From NCBI GenBank assembly GCA_947462335.1, contig OX381710.1, forward strand, positions 64,723,303 to 64,787,302: a stretch of DNA of 64,000 nt, read 5' to 3'. This DNA is from Harmothoe impar (Eukaryota > Annelida > Polychaeta > Phyllodocida > Polynoidae). The notes under the pieces were generated by a model that ran no database searches, had not been told where the DNA came from, and was given only the letters and a program-made list of their open reading frames with translations. Made by a program: the position numbers and the translations under genes. This document shows, piece after piece, positions 37,452 through 49,510 of the stretch; within the stretch, counting starts at the first letter, position 1, and each line of letters opens with the position of its first letter.

Positions 37452-37867
37452 GGGAGTGTTCATTTATTAATTACAGGGGGGTGGTGAGATTTCGCGCGGA
37501 GGGGTGAACATCTTTTACGCCCCCCCTCCCTTTGAACTATAGTATGCGCAGGCTTTTTTGCTAAATAGGGCAAAAAATGGTGAAAGGACGGGGTTGTTGG
37601 TGCTCCGTTTTTTTCCCCGACGCTGAAATATGCATTTTTGTGGATTGGATATAGCAACGAAAAATTTCTCAAATTTATTTGAGAATATTTCGCAAGCAGA
37701 TCCCAATAATCCCTGCATATATACCATAAGTAAAGGGAAAATATCAATTTAAATAGGGCAAAAAATGTTATGCCCCCCCCTCAAGAGGGGTCAGATATTT
37801 TTACGCCACCCTCAGGAGGGGTCTGAAATTTGTATACCCCCCCTGTAACTAATAAATGAACACTCCC
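37452..37867. mobile_element. Nested MITE with GGGAGTGTTCATTTATTA ends
   Basis: Inverted ends GGGAGTGTTCATTTATTA(A/G)T at both sides, continuing TACAGGGGG. Flanked by TTA (37449-37451, 37868-37870). Inserted in the larger Harbinger-like element. Open frames inside are short. Confidence 0.83.
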
Positions 37868-38230
37868 TTAAGTCTATACTTGAATATCAACAAACGCTTC
37901 TAAGGGCTGAGTCACTTATTACTAGTGGGGGGTAGGGGGGGATGGCTTGGTGGATTTTTCCAGAAACCACAATTCATTCCGACCCCCTCCCACCAATTAA
38001 CCAAAAATGACCTCGACCCCCAGTGACCACCCCTACGTTCGGATTTTGAGAAATGCCCTCCCGGCCAAAAGAAAATGACATGTGCCTTTGGAATCATGTG
38101 CAGTTGCAACTATTTAAATGGCTACATGTGTATAAATCCAGAGAATTTAGACACACACACCCTCCACCAATAAGAATTTACTTCCTACATTCTTAATTGT
38201 TATAAGAATATAAGATTTACGATATTTGGT

Positions 38231-38339
38231 CTGTTGACTGGGTTATTTCAAGAGTTGAAGTTAGGGCCATATTTCACAAGGCCGTAGGCCAAGTGAAATG
38301 CAGCCCCAACTTCAATTCGTGAAATAACCCAGTCAACAG
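38231..38339. repeat. 109 bp hairpin repeat
   Basis: CTGTTGACTGGGTTATTTCA at the left and its exact reverse complement at the right. The inner arm GTTGAAGTTxGGGC also pairs, leaving a small loop around CAAGGCCGTAGGCC. Confidence 0.88.
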
Positions 38340-38508
38340 AAAACTACAGCTCAATAATAAATTACCTGGTAGACCACTGGTGACTTACAAGGTGTCCTCA
38401 AACCTGAGGTGCAGCTTATACCGTATCATTGTGATCATGTGCATGCTCTTAATAGAGCACTGGTCTTATATAAACACCTAAAGTATAATGGTCTCCATAT
38501 CTTTAGTA

Positions 38509-38714
38509 CCGTAAATTCCCGATTATAACCCGCATCTCGTGTATAACCCGCACCCCGACTTTGGGAGAACCCTATAACCCGCATCAGAGGCCAGAAAATT
38601 GTGATTTTAATACTGTACTATACTTTTTAAAACCTTTGTATTAGGCCTACCCGCAACTAGACCTTGTGAATTTTGTAGAACCCGCACTAGGGCTTTGGTT
38701 TACAAAATTTACGG
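38509..38714. mobile_element. pogo-like MITE with CCGTAAATTCCCG end
   Basis: Starts CCGTAAATTCCCGATTATAA with internal TATAACCCGCA repeats, ends AAAATTTACGG, and is flanked by TA at both sides. Nested in the Harbinger-like element. Related to the copy at 61339. Confidence 0.8.
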
Positions 38715-40043
38715 TAAGTGCCAAAACAGGACTTTGAATAACTGCCTCTCTTGAAGGCCCAGGGATATCATCCCTGCTGAAGAGCACTTGTGATGGCACA
38801 ATATGCAAGGTGTTGTAATACAGTATTACTGGTAGAGTATGCATTGTATCACAATGATTATAAATAATGTTGTCTATCATCTAGTCTAGGCAATAGTCTA
38901 TAGGGGTTTCTTCCCCAGTCCTTAATTGATAATCTTGAATCCACTTTCAGGTATTTGGCAGATGCCAGGTTTACATTATTTGATTTTAGTTGGCTGTCAA
39001 CTTGTATCCTATAAAATGGGACCTCACATTTGTAAATTGCACTGTCGAGGCATAATGCTTTCTTTGGAGTAATGAACCAGTAGGCTGTGAGACCCCCCCA
39101 CCCGCCAATAATATGGAATATATTCCTATTTCAATCAAATCATGTTTCCTTTTCCTAATGATGGGATTGGGTAGGTGGAAACTTAGATATTTGAGACAGC
39201 TGTGGTAGGCCTATTGATAGTTCACATGTTGCAGACATAACATGTTTTTTTTTTTTGTTTTTTTTTCAAAACGTGACATCATGCACATGCCAACCCCCCC
39301 TCCCCCCCTTGTCACGTTTTGTCACAAATTTCTGACCCCCCCTCCCCCCCTAGGGCGTGACATCATTTATGGACGACCCCTAATGGGAAATTCATCATGG
39401 TGAAGTATTATGTTCTAAGTTGAGAAGGGATACCACACTGCTCCGTCATCTGACACAGCAGGGTACAACGTATGGACCCACCCCAGGACTCTACACGCTA
39501 GTTAGATCTATATACAAGAGTCTATTCTACATATAGCAGGGAATAACATACACTCTATCAATTATTAGGCTAATTAGTCAGTTTCCACTATGGAGCAACG
39601 TCTTATATCAGCCATTATACTTCTTTTGGTGTGTTTCAGGGGATAGGAATGCACGTGTCAAATATCAAGATATTTTGGGGTCGGGAATCACTGACTGTGG
39701 TTCGCAACCCATTTTCAAAGTAGCACTCTTTTAGCGTCTTGTTTCCATGGTAACAAGAACTGACAGGATCTGCGGTGTATGTTTAGTCTCCAGACTTCCT
39801 CAAGGTCACCAGAGACTAACCCAGGCAGCCCCAAGGTCACGGGGTTAAAGGGAGCCTTCCCGTCCTCTAGACCCCAGGTCACAGGGTCACTCTGCCACCA
39901 CGGGAGCAAAATACAACCACACACATATCGGACTTATATCATAGTTTTCACTAACTCAGTGGACCTTACAGTATTAACGCCTAGTTTGTCTGCAAGTAGC
40001 GTAGGTCCAAGTTAAGTTTTCACAGGGTGGGTTCTGACCATAA

Positions 40044-40188
40044 TGACGTGACCAAACTGATGTGACTGTCATGTGACGTATGTAACGTGACGTATGTGAC
40101 GTGACGAAGACGTCATTAATTTGAAGAATGCTACTTGATGTTATCGCTGCCGTGACGACGTCATACATCATTAAATTACGTTACGTCA
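40044..40188. promoter_or_regulatory. Cluster of seven TGACGT (CRE/ATF-like) motifs
   Basis: TGACGT or its reverse ACGTCA at 40044, 40074, 40088, 40097, 40110, 40158 and 40183. CREB/ATF proteins bind such half-sites. The three central ones are spaced 9-14 bp in a partly tandem GTGACGTATGT pattern, so a decayed repeat is an alternative. Confidence 0.35.
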
Positions 40189-41390
40189 TCTGTCAGGATT
40201 GCTGCACACAATTATAGAGAAATATTCAGGCACATGGGGAGCATGTCATTCACTTTGAGAACAGTTTGACAGATCCCATATACTACTGTACTTTTAACCT
40301 CTCATCTAGATCATTTATAGTTCATATTAAAAGTTGGGGAACTTCGATTCATTATTTATTGATGAAAGTCCAAGTTTAGTTTTTGACAAGTTATAAATAT
40401 TATGTTAATTATTGACATTAGTGCTGGACATGTTGGCAACTAAATCCTTTGTTCCAGATTTAAATGTATTTTTGTGTTTTAATCATGGGAAATCATGGAT
40501 ATTAGTGTCATACGCGTCTGTGCCAGGTTCATTATACCTGTCCACCTTGATCAATGCGGCTCCAGTCTGGGGAATCCCCGCCCCTTAGTCAATCATTTAC
40601 CAAGTTTGCCAATAATAAAGCTACCACTAACATTTACCTTATACGTATATAGAATGGCATGTGGTGCCGGTGCCATATGGTAATTCTATAGTCCGTGTAC
40701 TAACTAAGACCCATTCTCTACGTGCTTGAAGCATTAGAGACAATCCCAGAAAGTATTCTGAGGAATGTTATTGTACCCTTGATGTACTCCGTGGGTGGGT
40801 CTGTCACGCCTTATTGGCAATACATGTATAGGACTTTCAGTTTTCTCTTTTTCTTATGATCCACTTGATTCATACATGATCTAAAGAAGTTTACTGGAGC
40901 TTTAAAATAGTTTTGGTGAATTCCTAATACTTTCAGTTGAGCTGTTTCTACAGTTCAAGAGATATAAGGGCCCAGAAACATGTCTTCACTATGCATTGTC
41001 AGTGTTTATGTCCCGAACACACGTGTACCACCTTTATTCCTCTTCGGATTTATTGTGTTTTAAAAGTATCTCATCGTCATAAAAGCCACACTAGGATCGT
41101 CCAATAATCTTTCCGCCCCACGGCACCACAAGACGGCCTAACAACCGACGTTTACAGCTAAATCCTGCCACAGTCCATGCCACCATTTACAAAGCAATAA
41201 CGCCATGTCCAACTTGGACAAAAAAAACACTCTTACCGAGCCCTCGTCTAAAATGTTTGTAAATGGCTAGTAAATCAGTCCCCTCCCCAGGTACGGAGGT
41301 AACCACTGTAAAGGAGTCTTGGTGTTATCTGGTCCATTTACCTCTCTAAGCACTTTACTTTATAGCACTGTAACGGGTCCCCCTAAGGGG

Positions 41391-41556
41391 GCTGCCATCT
41401 TGTCCCCCGGCCGCCATCTTGTCCCCTAGGGACATTGCTGGTTCCTGTAATCTATCACCTCACTCCCAAATATTGCAGGAGTGAGGTGCTAAACCGGTGA
41501 GTATATCAGTAAATCTGACAGTAACATTTTAGTTCCTTTCTCTGCCACTGTCAATA
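41391..41556 (+). repeat. Family B dispersed repeat
   Basis: CTGCCATCTTGTCCCCC then CCGCCATCTTGTCCCC, GCTGGTTCCTGTAATC, hairpin CACCTCACTCC / GGAGTGAGGTG, then TTTTAGTTCCTTTCTCTGCC. Confidence 0.75.
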
Positions 41557-42111
41557 CGCAGCCAATACGACCCCTTAGATGAACACGTCCATTGCCTACC
41601 TGACTGTCTGCACAAGTTACCTGACATCCAGGACCCGGACTCTGGAGGCTTACCTGCAACAAAGGGACATGTGGTTAGAGAGGTGCACAACCAGGTATAG
41701 GACATACAGGTACAGAGATGTGGCCATGTCGTAATCAAACATGGCACTTCCATCTCAACTCAAGTAGATATATTTTCAGAACAAATTTGAATAAGTGTGA
41801 ATGTATAAACATGTATGCAGACTAGTTCCATTTACCAGTGGCCGATTATAACATTTACAGAAATAATTATATGTTCTTTGTTAAATGGGGGTGCTGCTAC
41901 ATGGAGAGCATGTAAGGAAACATGATCTCTGAATCTGAAAAGATATGTTCCAAAGCCTAACTAGAATATAGTCCACCACTTTTCACTTGAGTGCAACCCC
42001 CTTTCACACACATAGAGGTCATAATGAGCAGTCAGACTGAGGGGTACAGCGGGGTAATAGAGGCAGGTGGGTTATGCCCGGGGGCAAACTTATGACAGTT
42101 ATAGTTATATA

Positions 42112-42945
42112 CAGTCAACTCCCTCCTAACGACCACCCCTCTATAACGACCACCTCGTCATTGCGACCAGTTTTGGAAAGTCCCAACCATTTTCCCCTTT
42201 GTTTTAATATATAAAACTCCCTCTAATGCGACCATCCCTCTAATGCGACCACCCCACCCTCCGACCACTAGAATTCCAGTCCCAAAGGAGGGTTTTCTCC
42301 CTCTAATGCGACCACTGTGTCCAAGAGTAATATTCATTTTTTTCAATTTTATCACAGAAACGCCCTGCCCTCAACCCTCCCCTCTTACATCAGACGTTCA
42401 GAAGTCCTCCCCCTCATCTGACTAGTGGTCGCACATCAAAGGATAAGAAGCCCACCCCCCCCCCCCCTCACTCATCACTGACCAGTAGTCGCACATAAGA
42501 GGAAAGGCACATTAGAGGGCCAGAAGCCCCCCCCCCCCCCCCGCCATCACTCATCCACCTGCATAGTGGTCGCACATCAGAGGAATGCTACATCAAAGGG
42601 AGGGCCAGAACCCCCCCTCTCCCCCCCCCCACCCCACCACTCACTCACCTGACTCGTGGTCGCACATCAGGGCAAAACTAGCATTTTCTCCCAACGTTTC
42701 TATCTAAACTTTGAAATTTTTTATATTTAAATTTTCTAAAATATTTGATGAACGTTAAAAAGAAAAGACTCCTGTGTTTGTAAACCATGTTGCCATTCAG
42801 AGAATATTGCTTCAAAGTTCAAACTAGAACCTAATTTCCAAATAATCCCATATACTTATCCCAAACTCCCCCTACTGCGACCACCTCGCCATTGCGACCA
42901 CTTTTAGATAGTCCCAAGGGTGGTCGCAATGGAGGGAGTTGACTG
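42112..42945. mobile_element. pogo/Tc1-like MITE, 834 bp
   Basis: Inverted ends CAGTCAACTCCCTC then CTAACGACCACC at the left, and CAGTCAACTCCCTCCATTGC then GACCACC (reverse complement) at the right, flanked by TA. GCGACCAC recurs throughout. CAG termini with TA duplication are typical of pogo and Tigger-type elements. No transposase. Confidence 0.88.
42405..42672. repeat. Tandem repeat within the 834 bp MITE
   Basis: Four irregular units of about 75-90 bp, each with TAGTGGTCGCACATCAGAGG, a GGCCAGAAGCC segment, a long poly-C and CACTCATC. Confidence 0.85.
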
Positions 42946-43493
42946 TACTAGCAATGTTACTATGTCAATGGGAGGGGTGAGATTCTGAGTGAGAAGGGTG
43001 TGAGTGGGATGGTGGAGGGGCATGACAGACATGTAGATACATGTATATACTTGATGGAATAATTAGCTACTGATAAGCCTATTTGAATTCAAAGCTACAT
43101 GTAATACCACTTCATCCCCGGAAAAATGTTACGTGGGCCATAAGATAGACTGTTTGATATGGCTTCATAATATGTGGGAGAGCTTGTAGGGGGACACAAT
43201 AAAAATGCCATTTAGGGGGACAAGATGTCGGCCCCCATTGGGTGACCCACAAGGACCCTATGCAGCAGCCCCCAGCCGTGTGTTGGTGGGATCGGGCAGG
43301 TAGCGGGCAGCCAGGGCCCCATCCCAGTCTTTGATGTCATCTGTGAACCGCCAGGTGGGCGTGGTTAAGGGGGCGTGGTCTGTGGCCTTGAGTGACAGGT
43401 CGGGGGTGAGGGCAGACACCTGAGGGGCTAACGGCCAATTTGTGGATCCTCACCTGAGATGGGGCTTTGTGTGCAGAGCAGGGGCACCCCGGC

Positions 43494-43713
43494 TTAACCC
43501 TCAAATGGCAGCATGATGCACCTTGCCCTTCGACGTTATGGTGCTTTGCAATGGCTTCATTCATGCATCATGCAAGTGTATCAACTCCGTGGGATCAGCA
43601 AGATGCAGCAATGCAGCTTTGAAGAGGAAACTTGCTCGGCTTGAGTTCATGCATCATATCGGCAATGGGCATAATACATATTAAAGCAATATGCGGCCTT
43701 TAAAGGGATAATA
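43494..43713. mobile_element. Family A MITE, complete
   Basis: TTAACCCTCAAATGGCAGCA start, GTATCAACTCCGTGGGATCA, GTTCATGCATCATATCGGCA and TATGCGGCCTTTAAAGGGAT end. Confidence 0.83.
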
Positions 43714-44410
43714 AGGGAAGAGAGTGGGGATGGATAGGAGGACTGTGGGATAAGGGGTGCAGGATAATTCTAGGGTGGTGGCCGGGGGTGGTGGTAGCCT
43801 TTTCAGATCCTACATTCATTCTGTTAATGAATAAGTATGTAAGGGACGAGAGATTACCATCAGTGAACTGAGACTGACTTTCTATAAGCGGAAGCTGACC
43901 CCCCCCCCCTCCCCCGTTCCCCAACCAGTACAGTAAGAGAGAACATGTCCATCAAGTGGAGCTGTCGCTAGATTTACATCTGGACCTCCACAGAGAATAA
44001 CTAGCTTACTTATATTTCGTCTCGTTATTTCATTTTTTTTATTCTTCTACACCTACTTTTCATGATGATATACGATTACTTAAGCACCCCTTACCGTTCT
44101 GAATAAATCCCCACACCATTCCCCCTGTGAGTAATTTCCTCCCTTTCCCTGGTAAGGGTGTTATTTTCTTGTCTTTACAACTTTATAGTTGCTACTGCCG
44201 GTGCCTCTTTTATCATGTATGAATGATCCCCCGGTACACATAGGGTAGCCGCCCCTGTGTATGGGGTTGGTGCACTGTTAACCCTGTAATTAATCCGCCC
44301 CATAATCCGGTGCTAAATCACACAATATGTCCATACTTAGACGTGGTAAAGACACTCCTTGTGCACACGTAGTAATGCAGGCGTCCACCGCCAGGGTGGT
44401 GGGCCATGTT

Positions 44411-44551
44411 CTACCCTTTAAGTTTAAGGATAGCATGATGAAATACTGATTCATGTTTATTTTTCATCCTGACGTAAAACGTACCCTCCGCTTGTCCTAT
44501 AGCCAGGGCTGTATGCATCCCACATCAGCATGATGCACGAATGCGAGTTAA
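44411..44551. mobile_element. Family A MITE, degraded
   Basis: CTACCCTTTAAG start, GCCAGGGCTGTATGCATC, CAGCATGATGCACGAATGCG and a final TTAA. Match is weaker than in other copies. Confidence 0.5.
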
Positions 44552-46854
44552 GTTTATGACTTTCCTTTATTCCATAAAGTTGTTTAAGTACTAAGAGTGC
44601 TACCTATTACTCCCCTATTATTTCCCCATGATAAATGGTTAAATATACTGTAATACTGCTCCCGTGTGTTAAGTTGTATTACACGTGGGATAGTGACCCT
44701 GAAGGATACACCGAGGCCATGCAGTACTTATTAAATACAAATTATAATTACTGTGATTAAACCTCAGGGTGAGCATCATTGCTGTTTGATAGTCATAATT
44801 CACTGATTATTCTCTAACTAGACTCTACTAACTGTTAGTACCACTTGTAGACAAACCTACAATTAATGTAGAGTTATTGCAGGTTAATACAGTATAGGAC
44901 ACAGTATACAGGTATTTATGTGAGGATTCGGCCCTTATACTGGGACAGGATTTCCGGCGTGGCCCTAGAGATTGAGTAAGACGTGCCAGTTCTTTTAGTC
45001 CTTAAAATATCTATACCATATAAACAATGAGACTAAAACAAATGTACACGCTGCCATGTTATACATCGCAGATGGAAACATATTCATCTTGTAAACTTCT
45101 CTTTCCCTGATACGATGCCATCTTCATTCATAAGGGGATTGTGGATTTCAAATAATGCCATCAGTAGTTTGAATCAGTGTTTGGAAAGATGATGAAATAC
45201 CTCTCTACCTAGCTGCAATATGTCAAGTTGTGTGTGTAACTATGCAGTGAGTTAAAATGCCGTTTAGTCTCAATTTGTGTTAAAACTACAGCACTTAATG
45301 GCCTTGGTTACCAACTGTCTGTGCTGCTGGCCAACATTATGAGGTGTACAACCACCTTTAATAGCACTAAGTCAGCATGCCATGGCGTTGGGGAGACCAT
45401 GGATCTAGGATCAAGAAGAATAGGGAATACCTAAAGAGGCAATCTAGTATCCTTGCCAGAATGTCAGAGTATGACAGAGGTATGTGGCTGTATAGGGGAA
45501 GAATAGTTTCTGCAGTCTGGTATGCAGACAGCTCAAGGCAATGCTGCATACTGACAATACATGGAGCACATGTTGAGAAGGCCACATAAATCATGATTAT
45601 TAATCACATTCATATGTAGGCATACACATGTATATATTGTATACTGGGATGATATACGGGGTCATTAACAGGAAATGTGATTGTGTGTTGTCAAGAAGGC
45701 TGATTTATTATTGTGTGTATTTAGACATGATTGATACATCTGAGTGTCCATTATCTGTGTAATGATATTTACCACATTACCCAGGGAGCCAAAGCCCCAT
45801 ATGGAGGGTCCTGGGTGTTGGTCTTGCTGTAAAAGGTTGTGGTGTTTTTTCAATGAGTAGGACCCATAACAAGTTGATTCTACCTGGACAACCTTTCTGG
45901 AAATCCACACAGAAGATATGGCGGCCATTTTGAATTTACGGGTGGAGCGATATTTGAGATATTGCTAAAATATATAAAGATGTCTATCTCTGCTTCTAAT
46001 CGGTTTAGAAACGCAATCTTAGACTCAAAATATACATTTCTGATGCCAAGGAATTGAATGGACCACTTTCTGAAATGATGTGGGCAGCCATTTTGAATTT
46101 ATAATGAGGTTACTTGTGAGAAATGCACCATTTTCCATTCATTTCGGAGAGCAAAAGCCTATCTTTGCTTCTAATCAACTTAGAAACACAGTTTTAGATT
46201 CCATATGCTCCAGAAGTCAGTGAACTCATTGGTGTGTTTCCCAAGTAGGTTAGAGGAAGCCATTTTGAATTTATAATGAGCTCAGTGATAAAAATCGGGC
46301 TCGATTTTTCCGGAGCTATGCTCTAAATGTGATAATCAATTCAGAGATACCATAAAAGATCCACACTGTGCATTGAGAATATGTTTTTATCAAATACTTG
46401 CATCCCTTGGAAGGCTAGGACAGCCATTTTGAATATCTAATGAGGAAATTGGAGGGGAACAGTACTGAGTACTGATTATTCTCATTTTTACCTGAGGTCT
46501 GGATAATCTGGTGTCTAAAAGTCTGAGGTGACTTGTTAGAAATGCACAATTATCCATTTATGTCAGAGATCAAAAGCCTTATTAGTTCTAGAGAAAGTAG
46601 CAATAGCAGCAATTGTAGTAATAAGATTAATCTTATATATAGTTTCTGTAATATGATAGCACAAATACTTCATTTTTCATGTATATTCTTTCCATTTTGT
46701 TAATAAAAGGCTGTAAATGGGACCATTGACTGTCCCAACCGCTTCCAAGCAATAGTAGTATGTCCTCCTCCTACCTATTGTATTATCAGACATATATTAC
46801 AACCATGCCTGTTGTAATCAAGATGTAATGGGTATTACCCTAGACCAACAGTGG

Positions 46855-47208
46855 TCCCCGGGGCCCATATGTCTTTTACTAAGGGCAGCTGGATTTGCCC
46901 ACATCTGGGATTTGGTCTTTTTTATCCAGAACTATCAGTGGGTGCCCAGATGAGCTTAGCCCAGCTTAGCCCACAAACACCATTATTTGAAATACAATGC
47001 AAATACTTCAAAGCAGACTTGTGTATGATAATTCCCTGAGAAGACAATTTAAGGTATATTTTTTACATTGTTTTGTCAAAGTGGCTTAGATCTTGGCTGG
47101 ATCTGACCATTTCAAATCTGGGCAAGCTTATCTAGGCTCCCACCGGTTGCCATGGACAACAAGAACCAAATCCCAGTGTGGGTACATATGAAACCATATG
47201 GGCCCCAT
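46855..47208. repeat. Imperfect inverted repeat inside the 5.4 kb element
   Basis: GGGGCCCATATG and CCCACATCTGGGATTTGGT at the left are mirrored by ACCAAATCCCAGTGTGGG and CATATGGGCCCC at the right. Confidence 0.75.
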
Positions 47209-47640
47209 TAAACAATGCTGGCTTGGATACTGTCATCTATTGACAGCAAGAGATGAAAATTGTTTCCTTCAGCATAGAACTTAAACAGATGATACAAGAA
47301 GATCTAATGAACTGTGTCATGAGAAACAGTTGAGTTTTGACAATGGAAATATAATGAATACTGATTGAACAATATGGGAGATGAAGAAGTACTCTCAATA
47401 TATAACAGATTTGTACAATTTGGAGACATTACAGTCAGTGATACTGATGGGAAACACAAAGCTGTGTTACCTGCAACGATTACCTGCATATAATCTCGAT
47501 ATCAGGAAGACAGGCTTAACTGGAATCACAACAATATGCCTGCTGCTCTCAATTATAAGCCTTGTGTCACCACAACTAACAGTGTACTGAAGAAAACCCT
47601 TCAACTGTGACATCAGCTTTAGAAAATAATCATGAAGCTA

Positions 47641-48172
47641 CAGTGAAACTTCGTTATAAGGAACTCTGATATAAGGAGACCTTGCTTATAAGGAGCAGAT
47701 TTGTGTGGTCCCAATTTCCCCCTATACATTTCTATAGTATGACACCTCTCTTAGAAGGAGATGTTTTTACCCTAACCTCTGATATAAGGAGGTAATTTTG
47801 GCTCATTTAAAAAAAATTGTTCGTGCAAACCATACCTAGGGAAGTCATTTCTCAAGGAAAGAGTCACATACTGCTTAAGATTGCCCACCACCCCTGCCCA
47901 GGGAGGTGCGGACAACACTTTTGTACCTGTCCTAGGGAGGAAGTGAGATTAAAAGCTTCAAGATGGGCACTTGGAGGTATTGTTGACTTGAAGTAATACA
48001 TGCATCCATCTGAATTGTATTTGGATCAAGTCTATTAGAGTATAAGAGACACCTGTAGGGAGTGTCCTGTTATCTGGACCTTTATAAGGCTGACCTCGCT
48101 TATAAGGAGACCTTGCTTATAAGGAGCAAATTGCACTGGTCCCAAGGTCCTCCTTATAACAAAGTTTTACTG
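47641..48172. mobile_element. pogo-like MITE, 532 bp
   Basis: Inverted ends CAGTGAAACTTCGTTATAAG (left) and CAGTAAAACTTTGTTATAAG (right, reverse complement), flanked by TA. GACCTTGCTTATAAGGAGCA occurs near both ends. Nested in the 5.4 kb element. Confidence 0.88.
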
Positions 48173-48909
48173 TAATAGACCAGAGATCCATCATTGATCA
48201 ACAAAGCATTAGTAGTGATCAAAATCACAAGATCAATCCCTTTCAAACAGAGCCGTCTGAACTTGTCAACATTGTCACCAGTGATATCCATCACTGAGAA
48301 GTTTCCTGACAGGGTTAAAATAATTTGGTTATAAAGGTTTTGGAGAATTGTCTATAAATAGATGGATCAACCCTTTGTAATATTCTCAAATGCCCATTAT
48401 CGTAGTCAGAATTTAGGGGGAGTATAGAGTGGTTCATTAATAATATGTGGTTCAACACGTGAGAAGGTACCTTAGGGTGTTTTTTTTTAGTTCTGCCAAA
48501 ACTACCAGGAGTATCTTGGCTCATGATATCTCATTTTAAGAATCATGACACAAACTTCAATCAATTCCCCCCTGAGTACCCCTTTTCATGTACCTGGTCA
48601 CATATTCTGGTGGGGGGGGGGACCACCATAGGCATTGTGCACTCCAGTGCATGCCAATGAATTAAGTAATAAGATACCCCATTGTTTCAGTGTGGTAATG
48701 AACAGAATTGGTAGCTGTGGAATAATGAAAGGTGTTCTTGAACATGTCACACTTTTACAGACTTTCCGAAATGATTACCCATGGTGGTCAAGTGGACACT
48801 TAAGACTGGTTGGCATCCATTGATGTGCAAAATATGAATAGCTCTCTTTAAAGATCAAATGATTAACATATTGTGCAGACAAGAGAGTTGATGATATTTC
48901 AAAATGCTA

Positions 48910-49510
48910 TGGATGTGTGGTGATGTACCATTATATATCCTTATACTATACCTCCTTCAAGTACTGCCAGCCCAGCCTGGCTAAGGCTCAACCCGGCTGG
49001 CATTACCCGCTTGCAGTTCCTGCCTGGATACGTCACCTGTCCCGGCTGTCTATCTGGCCTGGACGCCATTCTAACTGCCCAGTCCCCCCTGATTGCCTGG
49101 CCCGGATGAACCCCATCCAGCCCGGACAACCAGAGGTCGCTACCATCAGTGGCGTGCTATCTAAGGCAGGCCACAGCCGGTCACTGGCAGTTCCCACTAG
49201 GAGCTCAGACTATAAGCATACTCATTGAGGACCTCTTAGCTGTTGCTGCTACAACACTCCCACTGACAGGACTAGCACTGCTCCCCACATGGATCATCCA
49301 CCCACTGGGTTGAAGCACCTGGTCAAGGTTCTGCCAGAACACCTAGCTGAAGTCCACAGAAAACACTGAGTGTGGCCGTGATCATTTTGACGGTGAACCC
49401 TTGTCTACTTGACCAACATCCTGAATAAAGAAGGCTCTTTACAATGTACAACCACCTGTCTCAGTTCCCTGGGAGAATAGCTGGAAGTCATATGATCCTT
49501 ACAGTTATTA
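48910..49510 (+). other. GC-rich segment, possible LTR remnant
   Basis: A GC-rich block with repeated CAGCCCGG and GGCCTGG units, then a 3' part with a polyadenylation signal AATAAA near 49424 and an end ATCCTTACA. This resembles the layout of a retroelement LTR. I could not find a matching 5' boundary or target duplication, so the call is weak. It is nested in the 5.4 kb element. Confidence 0.3.

Larger units (their letters stand above)
37255..39380. mobile_element. Harbinger-like element, 2.1 kb, non-autonomous
   Basis: Left end GGGGCCGTCCATAAATGATG then TCACGC; right end GCGTGACATCATTTATGGAC then GACCCC. TAA flanks both ends (37252-37254 and 39381-39383), as in PIF/Harbinger elements. Both subterminal regions hold CACGTTTTG and poly-C tracts in mirrored order. 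No transposase frame. Two or three smaller elements are nested inside. Confidence 0.82.

Noticed and set aside
41608..41663. Minus-strand segment with TTGTTGCAG acceptor, GTAACTT donor and a frame reading VRVLDV, like the end of a cadherin repeat
   Set aside because: The cadherin-like frame hits a TAA right after the acceptor, and the open phases do not give a cadherin sequence or fit the start of exon G as an EC repeat.
48917..49228. 103-codon open frame in the GC-rich block
   Set aside because: Lies in a repeat-like segment inside the 5.4 kb element, with no transposase, Gag or Pol motif.
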